Of a stretch of 64,000 bases of DNA, positions 52,021 to 60,802 are shown piece by piece. Each line of letters opens with the position of its first letter. Within the stretch, counting starts at the first letter, position 1. The position numbers were made by a program, and so were the translations under genes. Origin of the DNA: Pseudarthrobacter raffinosi (GTDB taxonomy: Bacteria > Actinomycetota > Actinomycetes > Actinomycetales > Micrococcaceae); the NCBI RefSeq assembly GCF_023913735.1, contig NZ_JAMXBH010000017.1, forward strand, positions 40,374 through 104,373, given 5' to 3'. Below the pieces are notes generated by a model. The model did not search any database and had not been told where the DNA came from. It saw only the letters and a list, made by a program, of their open reading frames with translations.

Positions 52021-53010
52021 TCAGGCTGGCAGCCGGTAACCGCCCTGGTGCAGCTCGGCCAGCCCGTCGCCAAGGAGGCCGGCAATGGCACGTTCGAGCT
52101 GTTCCGGCGCGGAGTTCAGGCGGTGCAGTGCGGACAGGGGCACGCCGATTCCGTCCGCGGCGAAGCCCAGGTCAGCAGGCTCCCGCTGGAACATTTCCGC
52201 CGGCACGGGTGCGTCCGCACGCCGGAGCACAGCCATCACGGCACCCCGGACCTGCCGGTCAGTTCCGTGCCACGCCTGACCTTTGGGAACGTACGACGGC
52301 GGCGGCTCGCCGGCTGCCAGCCACGCACAGGAGTCCCGCACCGGGCAGTCCGCGCACTTGGGCGCCCGCGCCGTGCAGACCAGCGCCCCCAGTTCCATTA
52401 CCGCAGCATTCCAGTGCACGGAGGTCCCGACGTCGTCCGGCAGCAGTTCCGCCGCGAGCCGCATCTCCGCAGCGTTCAGCGATGGCGAGGGGAGCGCGAC
52501 GCCGGATACCAGGCGCGCGTGCACACGCCGGATGTTCGTGTCCACCACAGTCTCCCGGAGTCCGAAGGCAAAGGCGGCAACGGCCGCGGCCGTGTAGCTG
52601 CCCACCCCGGGCAGGGCCAGCAGCTCCGTGTAGTTGCCGGGGACCTTGCCGCCGTGGTCGCGGACGATGGCAGCGGCGGCTGCTTGCAGGCGGAGTGCCC
52701 GGCGGGGGTAGCCGAGCCTGCCCCAGGAGCGTACGGCTTCCCCTGCAGGCTCGCCGGCGAGGGCGGCGGGGGTGGGCCAGCGCTTGAGCCATTCCCGCCA
52801 GACAGGCAGCACCCGCACCACTGGGGTCTGCTGCAGCATGATCTCGCTGACCAGGACTCCCCACGGTGAGCAGTGGCGTTCGCGCCACGGCAAGTCCCTC
52901 GCCGTCTCAGCGAACCAGCCGGTGATCCTGCCGTGCAGTGCCGCGAGCTGGCCGGGGCGGAGGTCATCGGTGCCGAACGGGGCCGTAGCGGGGGCGCCGT
53001 CCGCGGGCAT
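52021..53010 (-). CDS. mutY: A/G-specific adenine DNA glycosylase
   Basis: Removes adenine mispaired with 8-oxoguanine. The HhH-GPD core shows SEIMLQQTPVVRVLPVWREWL, LPGVGSYTAAAVAAFAFG (helix-hairpin-helix) and the catalytic Asp in ETVVDTNIRRVH. The [4Fe-4S] loop has four Cys in CTARAPKCADCPVRDSC. The C-terminal NUDIX-like 8-oxoG recognition domain is absent or reduced, as in other actinobacteria. ATG 53010 gives 329 residues; an in-frame TTG at 53088 would add 26. The neighbour disA, convergent with a short lipid-anchored gene, is a common genomic companion. Confidence 0.9.
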   Translation of the reverse strand: MPADGAPATAPFGTDDLRPGQLAALHGRITGWFAETARDLPWRERHCSPWGVLVSEIMLQQTPVVRVLPVWREWLKRWPTPAALAGEPAGEAVRSWGRLGYPRRALRLQAAAAAIVRDHGGKVPGNYTELLALPGVGSYTAAAVAAFAFGLRETVVDTNIRRVHARLVSGVALPSPSLNAAEMRLAAELLPDDVGTSVHWNAAVMELGALVCTARAPKCADCPVRDSCAWLAAGEPPPSYVPKGQAWHGTDRQVRGAVMAVLRRADAPVPAEMFQREPADLGFAADGIGVPLSALHRLNSAPEQLERAIAGLLGDGLAELHQGGYRLPA

Positions 53011-53161
53011 GGCTGGGGAAAGGGTTGTAGCGTCGATCCCAACACTGTAGTGGATTCCCGGGCGCCCGCGCGAAGATGCCGCGGACAACTGTGACCTAGC
53101 GTTGGCCGGGGGACCGGCGTGGTGGGACGGCAGAATCCGGTGGGTTCTCTAGCCTAGAAGG

Positions 53162-53845
53162 ATGGGCAGGCAAGGCAATTCATCACCGCGCAAGACGGCA
53201 TCCGCATCCGGTTCCCGGGGCGGGTCCGGCGCTACCCGGCAGCCGAGCGCAGCTGTCTACCGCCGTCGTCGGCTTTTTGTGGGAACCGCCCTGCTGATGG
53301 CGGTGGCGCTCACGTTCGGTGGCTTTGCGGTGGCCGGCGCCTTCAGCGGCACCGAGCAGGCATCCTCGACCGACGGCGCCACTGAAACGGCCCCCGCCCC
53401 CGGCGCATCGCCGTCGGAAACTGCGGGCAGCGAACCCACTCCCACACCCACGCCTTCCTGCAACCAAAACCTGGTGACGGTTTCCGCTTCGACCGACAAA
53501 GCCGCCTATGGCCCCGAGGAGAACCCGCTGCTTACCCTGAAGGTGACCAACGGCGGAACCATGCCGTGCGAGGTGAACATCGGAACGTCCCAGATGGAGT
53601 TCCTGGTGACCAGCGGCGCGGACAGGATCTTCTCGTCCAAGGACTGCCAGGCCAAAAGCGAAGACCTCGTAAAGACGATTGCCCCGGGCGCCAGCGAAAC
53701 GGCGAACTTCCCGTGGAGCCGGAACCGCACGCTGGAAGGCTGCAGCCCCATCGAGGCCAGGCCAGGGGCCGGCGGGGCGTACTACATCTTCACGGCCAAG
53801 CTCGGCTCGAGGGCCAGCCCCAAGGCAGTGTTCCAGCTCAGCTGA
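53162..53845 (+). CDS. membrane-anchored hypothetical protein
   Basis: 227 residues. A basic N-terminus (about 1-37), one membrane helix (about 38-60, LFVGTALLMAVALTFGGFAVAG), a Thr/Pro/Ser-rich linker (about 65-100) and an extracytoplasmic beta-rich domain (CNQNLVTVSASTDKAAYGPEENPLLTLKVTNGGTMPCEVNIG) with four Cys residues. The latter resembles bacterial DUF4232-like or Ig-like domains used for cell-wall proteins; this is not certain. The genomic position between mutY and disA is unusual but conserved as far as I recall in this clade. Confidence 0.7.
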   Translation: MGRQGNSSPRKTASASGSRGGSGATRQPSAAVYRRRRLFVGTALLMAVALTFGGFAVAGAFSGTEQASSTDGATETAPAPGASPSETAGSEPTPTPTPSCNQNLVTVSASTDKAAYGPEENPLLTLKVTNGGTMPCEVNIGTSQMEFLVTSGADRIFSSKDCQAKSEDLVKTIAPGASETANFPWSRNRTLEGCSPIEARPGAGGAYYIFTAKLGSRASPKAVFQLS

Positions 53846-53879
53846 TCCGCCCTACCTTGGGCCCACGCCGGCGGGGAAT

Positions 53880-54956
53880 CTAGAGGAAGCGGTCCAGCAG
53901 GCTGGCTTCGGCCATGCGGCTCAGGCCTTCGCGGACGGTCCGGGCGCGCTGGTCGCCGATGCCGTCAACGGTCATGAGGTCGTCGATGGTGGCCGCCATC
54001 AGGAACTGCAGGCCGCCGAAGTGGTCCACCAGGCGGTCGGCAACAGCCTTGGGGACTGCCTTGAGGCCGGACAGCAGCCGGTAACCGCGGGGCTGAACCA
54101 CGGCGTCGAGGTTGGCCTCGCCGCCGGCAAAACCCACGATCCCGGAGATCTTGCCCAGGTCGATCAGCTCCGTGGGGCCGAGGTTCACCAGCGCGCTGAC
54201 GGCCCGTTCGATGTCCTCCGCGGACGCGTCCGGTCCGGCGTAGTCGCGGATGATGACGTCGCTGCCGGGACCGCGGCCCACTGTCAGCTCATCGAGCTGG
54301 AGGGAAAGCAGGCGCCCGTCCTCGCCAAGTTCCAGGACGTACTGCGAGATTTCCTCGGAGATCCGGCGGACCATTTCCTGGCGCTGCAGGGTGACCGCGA
54401 CGTCGCGGACGGTCACCATGGCCTCGATCTCCAGGGCGGACAGGGAACTGGTCACCTGGTCCAGCCGCGAACGGTACCGTTCCAGCGTGGCGAGGGCCTG
54501 GTTGGCGCGGGCCAGGACTTTTTCGGATCCCTCCAGCACGTGCCGGAGCCCGTTCACGTACAGGGCGATGATCTGCATGGACTGGCTGACGGAAATCACG
54601 GGAACGCCGGTCTGGATGGCCACACGCTCCGCCGTGCGGTGCCGGGTGCCGGATTCCTGGGTTTCGATGCTTGAGTCCGGGACCAGCTGGACCGCGGCGC
54701 GCAGAATGTTGCCGGCGTCCTTGTCGCAGATGATGGCGCCGTCCATCTTGGCCAGTTCACGGAGCCTTGTGGGGGAGAAGTCGATGCCGATGTCGAAACC
54801 GCCGGAGCAGATGGAATCGATGGTCCGGTCCGAGCCCAGCACAATCAGCGCACCGGTCCGCCCCCGGAGGATGCGTTCCAGCCCATCGCGCAACGGCGTG
54901 CCTGGAGCCACTCTGCCCAGAGTCGCCTTGAGCGATTCTTCGGGGCTCCGAGCCAT
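53880..54956 (-). CDS. disA: DNA integrity scanning diadenylate cyclase DisA
   Basis: Makes cyclic di-AMP from ATP while scanning DNA, pausing at branched structures. 358 residues. The N-terminal DAC domain has the key MDGAII (Asp-Gly-Ala) and GTRHRTAE (RHR) motifs, a central helical linker (about 150-290) and a C-terminal RuvA-like helix-hairpin-helix (TIDDLMTVDGIGDQRARTVREGL). ATG 54956 (MARSPEES) with GAAGGGA is preferred to the ATG five codons upstream. radA, often beside disA, is not found here. Confidence 0.94.
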   Translation of the reverse strand: MARSPEESLKATLGRVAPGTPLRDGLERILRGRTGALIVLGSDRTIDSICSGGFDIGIDFSPTRLRELAKMDGAIICDKDAGNILRAAVQLVPDSSIETQESGTRHRTAERVAIQTGVPVISVSQSMQIIALYVNGLRHVLEGSEKVLARANQALATLERYRSRLDQVTSSLSALEIEAMVTVRDVAVTLQRQEMVRRISEEISQYVLELGEDGRLLSLQLDELTVGRGPGSDVIIRDYAGPDASAEDIERAVSALVNLGPTELIDLGKISGIVGFAGGEANLDAVVQPRGYRLLSGLKAVPKAVADRLVDHFGGLQFLMAATIDDLMTVDGIGDQRARTVREGLSRMAEASLLDRFL

Positions 54957-55212
54957 AGGTGTTCCCTTCAAAGGTGCAGACTGCCGCCCGCAGGTACGCC
55001 GGTTTTTTACACTCAGCCGGCAGGATCAAAAGTACTCAGTTTCCCGCAAGCTCAATGATAGAGGTAAGAAGCGGCAACAACCGCACGGACAAGCCCCAAA
55101 GTGCCCCTTTAGTGGGTGCCGCGAAGTGCCTCGGGAACGCGTACGACGGCGGCTGTCTGATAAGCATTTTGTGGCGTTTCACCGAAACAGCCCGCCGGAC
55201 GGGGTGGTCACA
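54957..55212. other. intergenic region upstream of disA
   Basis: About 250 bases before disA with no gene. A promoter for disA must lie here. No radA-like coding frame was found. Confidence 0.35.
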
Positions 55213-55431
55213 TCAGAATGATGAAACGAGGCGGTCGAGCGGCGGAGGCGCATGTCCGGCCGGCAATGCGTCGACGAGCAGACGCGCGTATCGGACCTTG
55301 TTGCCGCTGCGTCCCCCGAAGAACCGGCGTAACTGCGCCGTTATCGGCCGCTCTCGCTGTGACGGCTGGCGTTGGAGGATCCGGAACAACGCGAGTTCGC
55401 CCTGGGCCGCACGATCGACGGATGAACTCAT
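55213..55431 (-). CDS. uncertain small protein
   Basis: A 72-residue basic frame (MSSSVDRAAQGELALFRILQ at the start of the likely ATG; PITAQLRRFFGGRSGNKVRYARLLVDALPAG). No domain is recognised. The 5' end overlaps the start of the GNAT pseudogene on the other strand by ten bases. It is either a lineage gene or a by-product of GC-rich DNA. Confidence 0.3.
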   Translation of the reverse strand: MSSSVDRAAQGELALFRILQRQPSQRERPITAQLRRFFGGRSGNKVRYARLLVDALPAGHAPPPLDRLVSSF

Positions 55432-55942
55432 CACGACTTCCAGACGTTCGTGCGGAGCAGGGAAGTGCCCCACCCGGGACGCGGCCGGAATCTGGGCTCG
55501 TGCTACCGCTCTGCGGGATCAGCTCCCCGTCATTCCACCGCTCGACGACAAGCTGCCAGGTATTAAATCGGCGCTTGCCTTGGACGGGGCGTTACTACTG
55601 ATGATGCGCATAGGCGATCGCGCGATGGCGTTCTCGATCGTCGTCCCTCATGTGGATGTCTTGGAAGTGCTCTACCTCGCAGTTGACCCGGAAGCTTGGG
55701 GCAAGGGTCATGCGCGGCAACTCCTTGACCACCTCCGACACCACTCGGTTGAGGCACAGACTCCTATGGAGCTCTGGGTTATCGCCGACAACAAGAGAGC
55801 AATCTCCTCCTACGAAAGTGCCGGTTGGATTCCGACGTCCGAGACCAAGGTCCGCAACTCGGCGGGCCGGCTGGAACGCCGCTACATCCTGTCCCGGCGA
55901 AGGCTCCCCAAGCGGGACTCCGACGTGGGCGCCCGCGATTGA
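55422..55942 (+). pseudogene. GNAT-family acetyltransferase with a 5' frameshift
   Basis: The main frame contains IWARATALRDQLPVIPPL, then EVLYLAVDPEAWGKGHARQLLDHLRHHS (acetyl-CoA loop) and LWVIADNKRAISSYESAGW, a good GNAT domain. That frame has no start before Met residues deep in the domain. A natural start (ATG 55422, MNSSRLPDVRAEQGSAP) exists in another frame, and a one-base loss near 55476-55490 (in the CCCCACCCGGG run) would join them to give a protein of about 170 residues. Either a real pseudogene or a sequencing slip. Confidence 0.6.
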
Positions 55943-55998
55943 ATGGTGCGCCCCATAAACTGAGAGCCTCAGACAAATCAGCGTGAAAGACTCGCACG

Positions 55999-56403
55999 GT
56001 GAATGACGAGTCAGAAGGTGCCTTGCACCATATCGAACTGTGGGTGCCGGATCTTACTAGGGCCACGATTGAGTGGGGCTGGATCTTGTCTGCCTTGGGG
56101 TACGCGACCTACCAGACTTGGCCCCAGGGAATCAGTTGGCTGAAAGGCCCTACTTACATAGTTCTAGAAGAATCGCCGGACTTGAGTGGCCTGCATCATC
56201 AACGAACAGCGCCTGGTTTGAATCATCTGGCATTCATAGTGGCTAGCCGGCTACGTGTGGACACGCTGGCTAACGACGGTGCTGAGTACGGCTGGACGCA
56301 GTTGTTCCGGGAGAAGTATCCACATGCAGGAGGCAGCGGGCATTACGCCGCCTACCTCGAGAATTCAGACGGCTTCGAAATAGAGCTCGTGGCCACTCAA
56401 TAG
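55999..56403 (+). CDS. VOC family (glyoxalase-like) protein
   Basis: 134 residues, GTG start. One VOC module: ALHHIELWVPDLTRATIEWGWILSALGY at the N-terminus and GHYAAYLENSDGFEIELVATQ at the C-terminus, with metal-ligand candidates in HHIELW and LNHLAF and the terminal Glu of FEIELV. Similar to small VOC proteins annotated as glyoxalase or bleomycin resistance. No partner gene. The GC content is lower than its neighbours, hinting at recent transfer. Confidence 0.82.
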   Translation: MNDESEGALHHIELWVPDLTRATIEWGWILSALGYATYQTWPQGISWLKGPTYIVLEESPDLSGLHHQRTAPGLNHLAFIVASRLRVDTLANDGAEYGWTQLFREKYPHAGGSGHYAAYLENSDGFEIELVATQ

Positions 56404-56521
56404 GACCACTCGCTAGCCATATCTTCATCGATGTCCCGTAGAGGGTTCCGTTGCGGGCAGGAGCTGGACGCCAAATCGGGCAGCGCTCGGTCCGCTCTGA
56501 GTGTGTCCGTTCACCGTCAGA

Positions 56522-57718
56522 CTATCGGCGCCGCTTTGCTCGGGCGGCGAAATCGTCAAGGATCTGAACGACGTCCTTCGCAAGCCAAATTCGGTTTCGT
56601 CTTCCGTCTGTGATTTGGGTCAGAATGTTGGCGTCAACGAGGCGGTCGATGGCGACCTGAGCGTTGACAGCCGATATGCCAAGCTGAGCTGCGGCTGCGG
56701 CTGCGCCAATCACGGGTTGGCGAAGGAGAACGTCTACGAGCCGGTGGGCTGCCGAGTCTCGTCTTGCGCTGATGCGCCCTCGCCATTCGACTTGCACGAT
56801 TTCCAGGTCGTTGATGAGGATACGGCCGTTGTGCACCGCCGCGAAGGATGCCTCGGCGAGTGAACGAACAATCGGGGCGATGTCTCCGGACCGGTACGCA
56901 CTCAGGGAATCAAAGTAATGGCTGGTGTTGTGGAGCAAACCTGCGGAGACAGGAACGGCAACGTTTCGAGTGAGCTGTCCGCCGCGCAGCATCGACTGGA
57001 TGAGAGCGCGACCGACCCTTCCGTTGCCATCGGGGAACGGGTGGATTGTCTCGAATTGGGCGTGAGCGATCGCGGTGTGAACAAGCACGGGAAGGTCGGC
57101 GCGATTGGCGAAGGTGCAGAGGTCGTCCATGAGCGCGGGGACCCGATCCTGATGGGGAGGGACAAACTGTGCGGTGTGCGGTCCGAGGCCCCCGCCACCG
57201 ATCCAGACCTGCTGGTAGCGCCAATGGCCGACGATTTCGGGATTGCTTTGCTCGAGCAGTGCGCGATGCATTTCCAGGATGGCGTGGCCGTCGATGGACT
57301 CGGACAGCGAAAGAGCTGCTTGCATGGCTCGGACGTTGCCGAAGATGAGCTGCGCATTCTTCGAGGCGTGCTCACCGAGCTCCGCCAAGGCGATCTGCCG
57401 TGCGCCGCTCGTGAGGTTCTCGATTTCCGAGCTGGAGGCGCTCTCGGTGCGCAGGAAAATGGACGCGAATGGTGCCGCGATTTGACCTACTTCCGCATCG
57501 AAGCGGGCCAGCTCGCTCGCGGCCTCTTCAGTCAGCGCGTGCAGCTCGCTATCGAGCGAGATCGACTGGTCGGCGATGAATGCGGGCACCGCCGCCAAGT
57601 ACGGACCCGCGGCCAGACGCTTCTGCGTTCGTGAGCCATACTCGTCCTGGACGCTGTGCCAGAGCCGTTCCTCATAGCCAAGCGGTGGCCAGGACGACCT
57701 CTCCTCAAACGTGGACAT
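56522..57718 (-). CDS. Fic family protein (class II AMPylator-like)
   Basis: 398 residues. N-terminal domain with the inhibition motif SSEIEN near 95-100 (S/TxxxEG/N), Fic core with HPFPDGNGRVGRALI (near 223-237, intact catalytic His), the flap region, and a C-terminal winged helix (about 320-390, GISAVNAQVAIDRLVDANILTQITDGRRNRIW). The C-terminal HTH is typical of Fic/DUF4172-type proteins. Such enzymes AMPylate target proteins; N-terminal self-inhibition is expected. No antitoxin-like partner is adjacent, consistent with class II Fic. Confidence 0.9.
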   Translation of the reverse strand: MSTFEERSSWPPLGYEERLWHSVQDEYGSRTQKRLAAGPYLAAVPAFIADQSISLDSELHALTEEAASELARFDAEVGQIAAPFASIFLRTESASSSEIENLTSGARQIALAELGEHASKNAQLIFGNVRAMQAALSLSESIDGHAILEMHRALLEQSNPEIVGHWRYQQVWIGGGGLGPHTAQFVPPHQDRVPALMDDLCTFANRADLPVLVHTAIAHAQFETIHPFPDGNGRVGRALIQSMLRGGQLTRNVAVPVSAGLLHNTSHYFDSLSAYRSGDIAPIVRSLAEASFAAVHNGRILINDLEIVQVEWRGRISARRDSAAHRLVDVLLRQPVIGAAAAAAQLGISAVNAQVAIDRLVDANILTQITDGRRNRIWLAKDVVQILDDFAARAKRRR

Positions 57719-57940
57719 GGATCGAGTTTACCAATGCTTATTCACTTATCCATTGTTATGGCTTCTCGTTTTCTGCGCTTGTCCGCAGTCTGAAGTGCTG
57801 GTTTCCGGGGCGATAGGCTGCCACCTTCGGTGCGGGCCCGCCGCTGCGATAAACTTGGAACTTGGCTGTCACAGAGCCATGCTTCCCCTTGAGGCCTGCC
57901 GAGCGCCTTGGGGTAACCCCACCGCAGCGAAAGTAGCACC

Positions 57941-59554
57941 GTGTCCCAAGATGTCCTTAGCCCCGCCCGGGTCAACGAGATTCACAAACAGGCGGCCCGG
58001 CGTCGGACCTTTGCTGTCATTTCGCACCCCGACGCCGGCAAGTCCACCCTCACCGAGGCACTGGCGCTGCACGCGAAGGTGATCGGCACCGCCGGGGCCT
58101 CCAGCGGGAAGGCCAACCGCAAGGAAACGGTCTCGGACTGGATGCAGATGGAGAAGGACCGCGGCATCTCCATCAGCTCCGCCGCCCTGCAGTTCTCCTA
58201 CCGGGACACCGTCATCAACCTGCTGGACACCCCCGGCCACGCGGACTTCTCCGAGGACACCTACCGCGTCCTGGCCGCCGTCGACTGCGCAGTGATGCTC
58301 GTGGACGCCGCCAAGGGCCTGGAAACGCAGACCATGAAGCTGTTTGAGGTCTGCAAGCAGCGCAACCTGCCCATCATCACCGTGATCAACAAGTGGGACC
58401 GGCCCGGCCTGGACGCGCTGGCGCTGATGGACGAGCTCACCGAGCGCACCGGCCTGCAGCCCATGCCGCTGACCTGGGCCGTGGGCATCTCCGGTGACTT
58501 CCGCGGTGTCTGGGACCTCCGCCAGGACCGCTTCGCCCGCTTCCAGCGCAACAATTCCGGCGCCAACATCGCGCTGACCGAGTACTTCACGCCCGAAGAG
58601 GCCGCCGAGACGCAGGGCAGCAACTGGACCGACGCCGTGGACGAGGCCGGCCTGGTCATCGAGTCCAACCTCGAATTCGACGTCGAAGCCTTCCATGCGG
58701 GCACCGCCACCCCCATCCTGTTCAGCTCCGCCGCCCTGAACTTCGGCGTGAAGGAACTGCTCGACGCCCTGGTCGATTTCGCGCCGCACGCCGCACCCCG
58801 GCCCGACGTTGAGGGCAGCCCGCGCCCGGTTGAATCATCCTTCTCCGGCTTTGTCTTCAAGGTCCAAGCCGGCATGAACAAGGCCCACCGCGACCACGTC
58901 GCCTTCATCCGCGTCTGCTCCGGCATCTTTGAGCGCGGCATGGTGGTCACGCAGACCCGCACCGGAAAGTCCTTCGCCACCAAGTACGCCCAGCAGGTGT
59001 TCGGCCGCGAACGCGAGGTCATCGACGAGGCCTACCCCGGCGACGTCGTGGGCCTGGTCAACGCCTCCACACTTCGCGTGGGCGACAGCCTCTTCCTCGA
59101 AGGCGCCGTGGAGTACCCGGCCATCCCGCTGTTCGCCCCGGAACACTTCCAGGTGGCCCGGTCCAAGGACCCCAGCAAGTTCAAGCAGTTCCGCCGCGGC
59201 ATCGAGCAGCTCGAGCACGAGGGCGTCATCCAGGTGCTCCGCTCCGACGTCCGCGGCGACCAGGCGCCGGTGCTTGCCGCCGTCGGCCCCATGCAGTTCG
59301 AGGTGGTGGAGGACCGCATGGCGCATGACTTCAGCGCCCCCATGCGGCTCGAACGCCTGCCGTACTCCATCGCCAGGATTTCGACGGCGGACGCCATGCC
59401 CGCGCTGGCCAACGTGCCCGGCGCCGAGGTGCTGTTGAGGTCCGACGGCGAATACCTCGCCTTGTTCAACGACGTCTGGGCCCTGCGCCGGATCGAGAAG
59501 AACCACCCCGATCTGACCCTCGTGCCCATCGGCACCCACAACCCAGCAAAGTAG
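57941..59554 (+). CDS. prfC: peptide chain release factor 3
   Basis: GTPase that recycles RF1/RF2 after stop-codon reading. 537 residues: G1 SHPDAGKSTLTEAL, the SGKANRKETVSDWMQMEKDRGISISS region, G3 DTPGHADFSEDTYR, G4 NKWDRPG, then domains II and III characteristic of RF3 (QVFGREREVIDEAYPGDVVGLVN). GTG 57941 is followed by MSQDVLSPARVNEIHKQAARRR, a normal start. Followed six bases later by a beta-ketoacyl synthase gene. Confidence 0.95.
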   Translation: MSQDVLSPARVNEIHKQAARRRTFAVISHPDAGKSTLTEALALHAKVIGTAGASSGKANRKETVSDWMQMEKDRGISISSAALQFSYRDTVINLLDTPGHADFSEDTYRVLAAVDCAVMLVDAAKGLETQTMKLFEVCKQRNLPIITVINKWDRPGLDALALMDELTERTGLQPMPLTWAVGISGDFRGVWDLRQDRFARFQRNNSGANIALTEYFTPEEAAETQGSNWTDAVDEAGLVIESNLEFDVEAFHAGTATPILFSSAALNFGVKELLDALVDFAPHAAPRPDVEGSPRPVESSFSGFVFKVQAGMNKAHRDHVAFIRVCSGIFERGMVVTQTRTGKSFATKYAQQVFGREREVIDEAYPGDVVGLVNASTLRVGDSLFLEGAVEYPAIPLFAPEHFQVARSKDPSKFKQFRRGIEQLEHEGVIQVLRSDVRGDQAPVLAAVGPMQFEVVEDRMAHDFSAPMRLERLPYSIARISTADAMPALANVPGAEVLLRSDGEYLALFNDVWALRRIEKNHPDLTLVPIGTHNPAK

Positions 59555-59560
59555 CGACCA

Positions 59561-60790
59561 ATGCCTGCAGACCAACCCCGCGCGCTGATCACCGGCGCCG
59601 GCACCATCAACCCGCTCGGCTCCTCCGTGGCGGAAACCTGGACCGGCCTGCTGGCGGGACAGTCCGGCATCGCCGCACTGGACGAGGACTGGGCGGAACA
59701 ACTGCCCGTGCGCATCGCCGGACAGGTCACCGCGGATCTCTCGGAGCACCTCACCACGCGCGAGCTGAAGCGCATGGACCGGTGCGGGCAACTGGCGCTG
59801 GTGGCTGCCCGGGAAGCCTGGCAGCAGGCCGGGGCGCCCGACGTCGACCCCGAACGGTTCGCCGTGGTGATCGGCTCCGCCTATGGCGGCCTGGGCTCCA
59901 TTCTAGAACAGGACCGTGCGCTCGCCAGCGGCGGCCCGCGCCGGGTCTCGCCGCACACCCTCACCCGGCTTATGGTCAACGGCCCCGCGGCCTGGGTCTC
60001 CATTGACCTCGGCGCCCGCGGCGGAGCCCGGACCCCGGTCAGCGCCTGCGCGTCCGGCGCGGAAGCAATTGTCCAAGGCGCCGAAATGATCCGCTCCGGC
60101 GCGGCCGACGTCGTGATTGCCGGCGGCGTGGACGCCTCCGTCAACGACCTGGTGATCACCGGTTTCTCCCAGATCCGGGCACTCTCCACGCGCAACGGCG
60201 AACCCCATCTCGCGTCGCGCCCGTTCGACGGCGGCCGCGACGGCTTTGTCCTCGCGGAAGGCGCCGGCATTGTGGTGCTTGAGAGTGAAGCCCACGCCCT
60301 GGCGCGCGGCGCCGCCATCCTCGGCGCAGTGGCCGGCGGGGCGGTAACCTCCGACGCCAACGACATCGTGGCCGCGGACCCGGCCATGCAGCGGCGGGTC
60401 ATGCAGAAGGCCCTGGAGTCGGCCGGAATGCAGGCTTCGGAGATCGGCTTCGTCCATGCGCACGCCACCTCCACCCCGGTAGGGGACCGGCTTGAAGCCC
60501 AGGCCATCAACGCCATTTTCGGTGCCGACGTGCCCGTGACCTCCACCAAAGGCCACACCGGCCACCTCCTGGGCGGCGCCGGTGCGCTCGCGGCGGTTGT
60601 GGTGGTCCAGGCCCTGCAGACCGGACAGCTCCCCGGAACCGCGAACGTCGAAGCGCTGGACCCCGAAGTGAACCTGAACATCGTCACTGAAAATGCCCAC
60701 ACGCTGGCGCCCGGCTCGGCCCCCGCCGGCCTGGTGAACGCTTTTGGCTTCGGCGGACACAGCGTTGCCCTTGTGATCACCGCCAGCTAG
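59561..60790 (+). CDS. beta-ketoacyl-[ACP] synthase (KAS II/FabF-like)
   Basis: 409 residues with an intact Cys-His-His triad: Cys in TPVSACASGAEAI (near 161), His in VHAHATSTPVGDRLEAQ and His in KGHTGHLLGGAGA. It condenses malonyl-ACP with acyl-ACP. It is a single-domain enzyme, not in a fatty-acid gene cluster; genome context (prfC upstream, unrelated genes downstream) suggests an extra KAS or a specialised role. Six bases after the prfC stop, probably co-transcribed. Confidence 0.9.
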   Translation: MPADQPRALITGAGTINPLGSSVAETWTGLLAGQSGIAALDEDWAEQLPVRIAGQVTADLSEHLTTRELKRMDRCGQLALVAAREAWQQAGAPDVDPERFAVVIGSAYGGLGSILEQDRALASGGPRRVSPHTLTRLMVNGPAAWVSIDLGARGGARTPVSACASGAEAIVQGAEMIRSGAADVVIAGGVDASVNDLVITGFSQIRALSTRNGEPHLASRPFDGGRDGFVLAEGAGIVVLESEAHALARGAAILGAVAGGAVTSDANDIVAADPAMQRRVMQKALESAGMQASEIGFVHAHATSTPVGDRLEAQAINAIFGADVPVTSTKGHTGHLLGGAGALAAVVVVQALQTGQLPGTANVEALDPEVNLNIVTENAHTLAPGSAPAGLVNAFGFGGHSVALVITAS

Positions 60791-60802
60791 CCGGTCAGCC
60801 GG

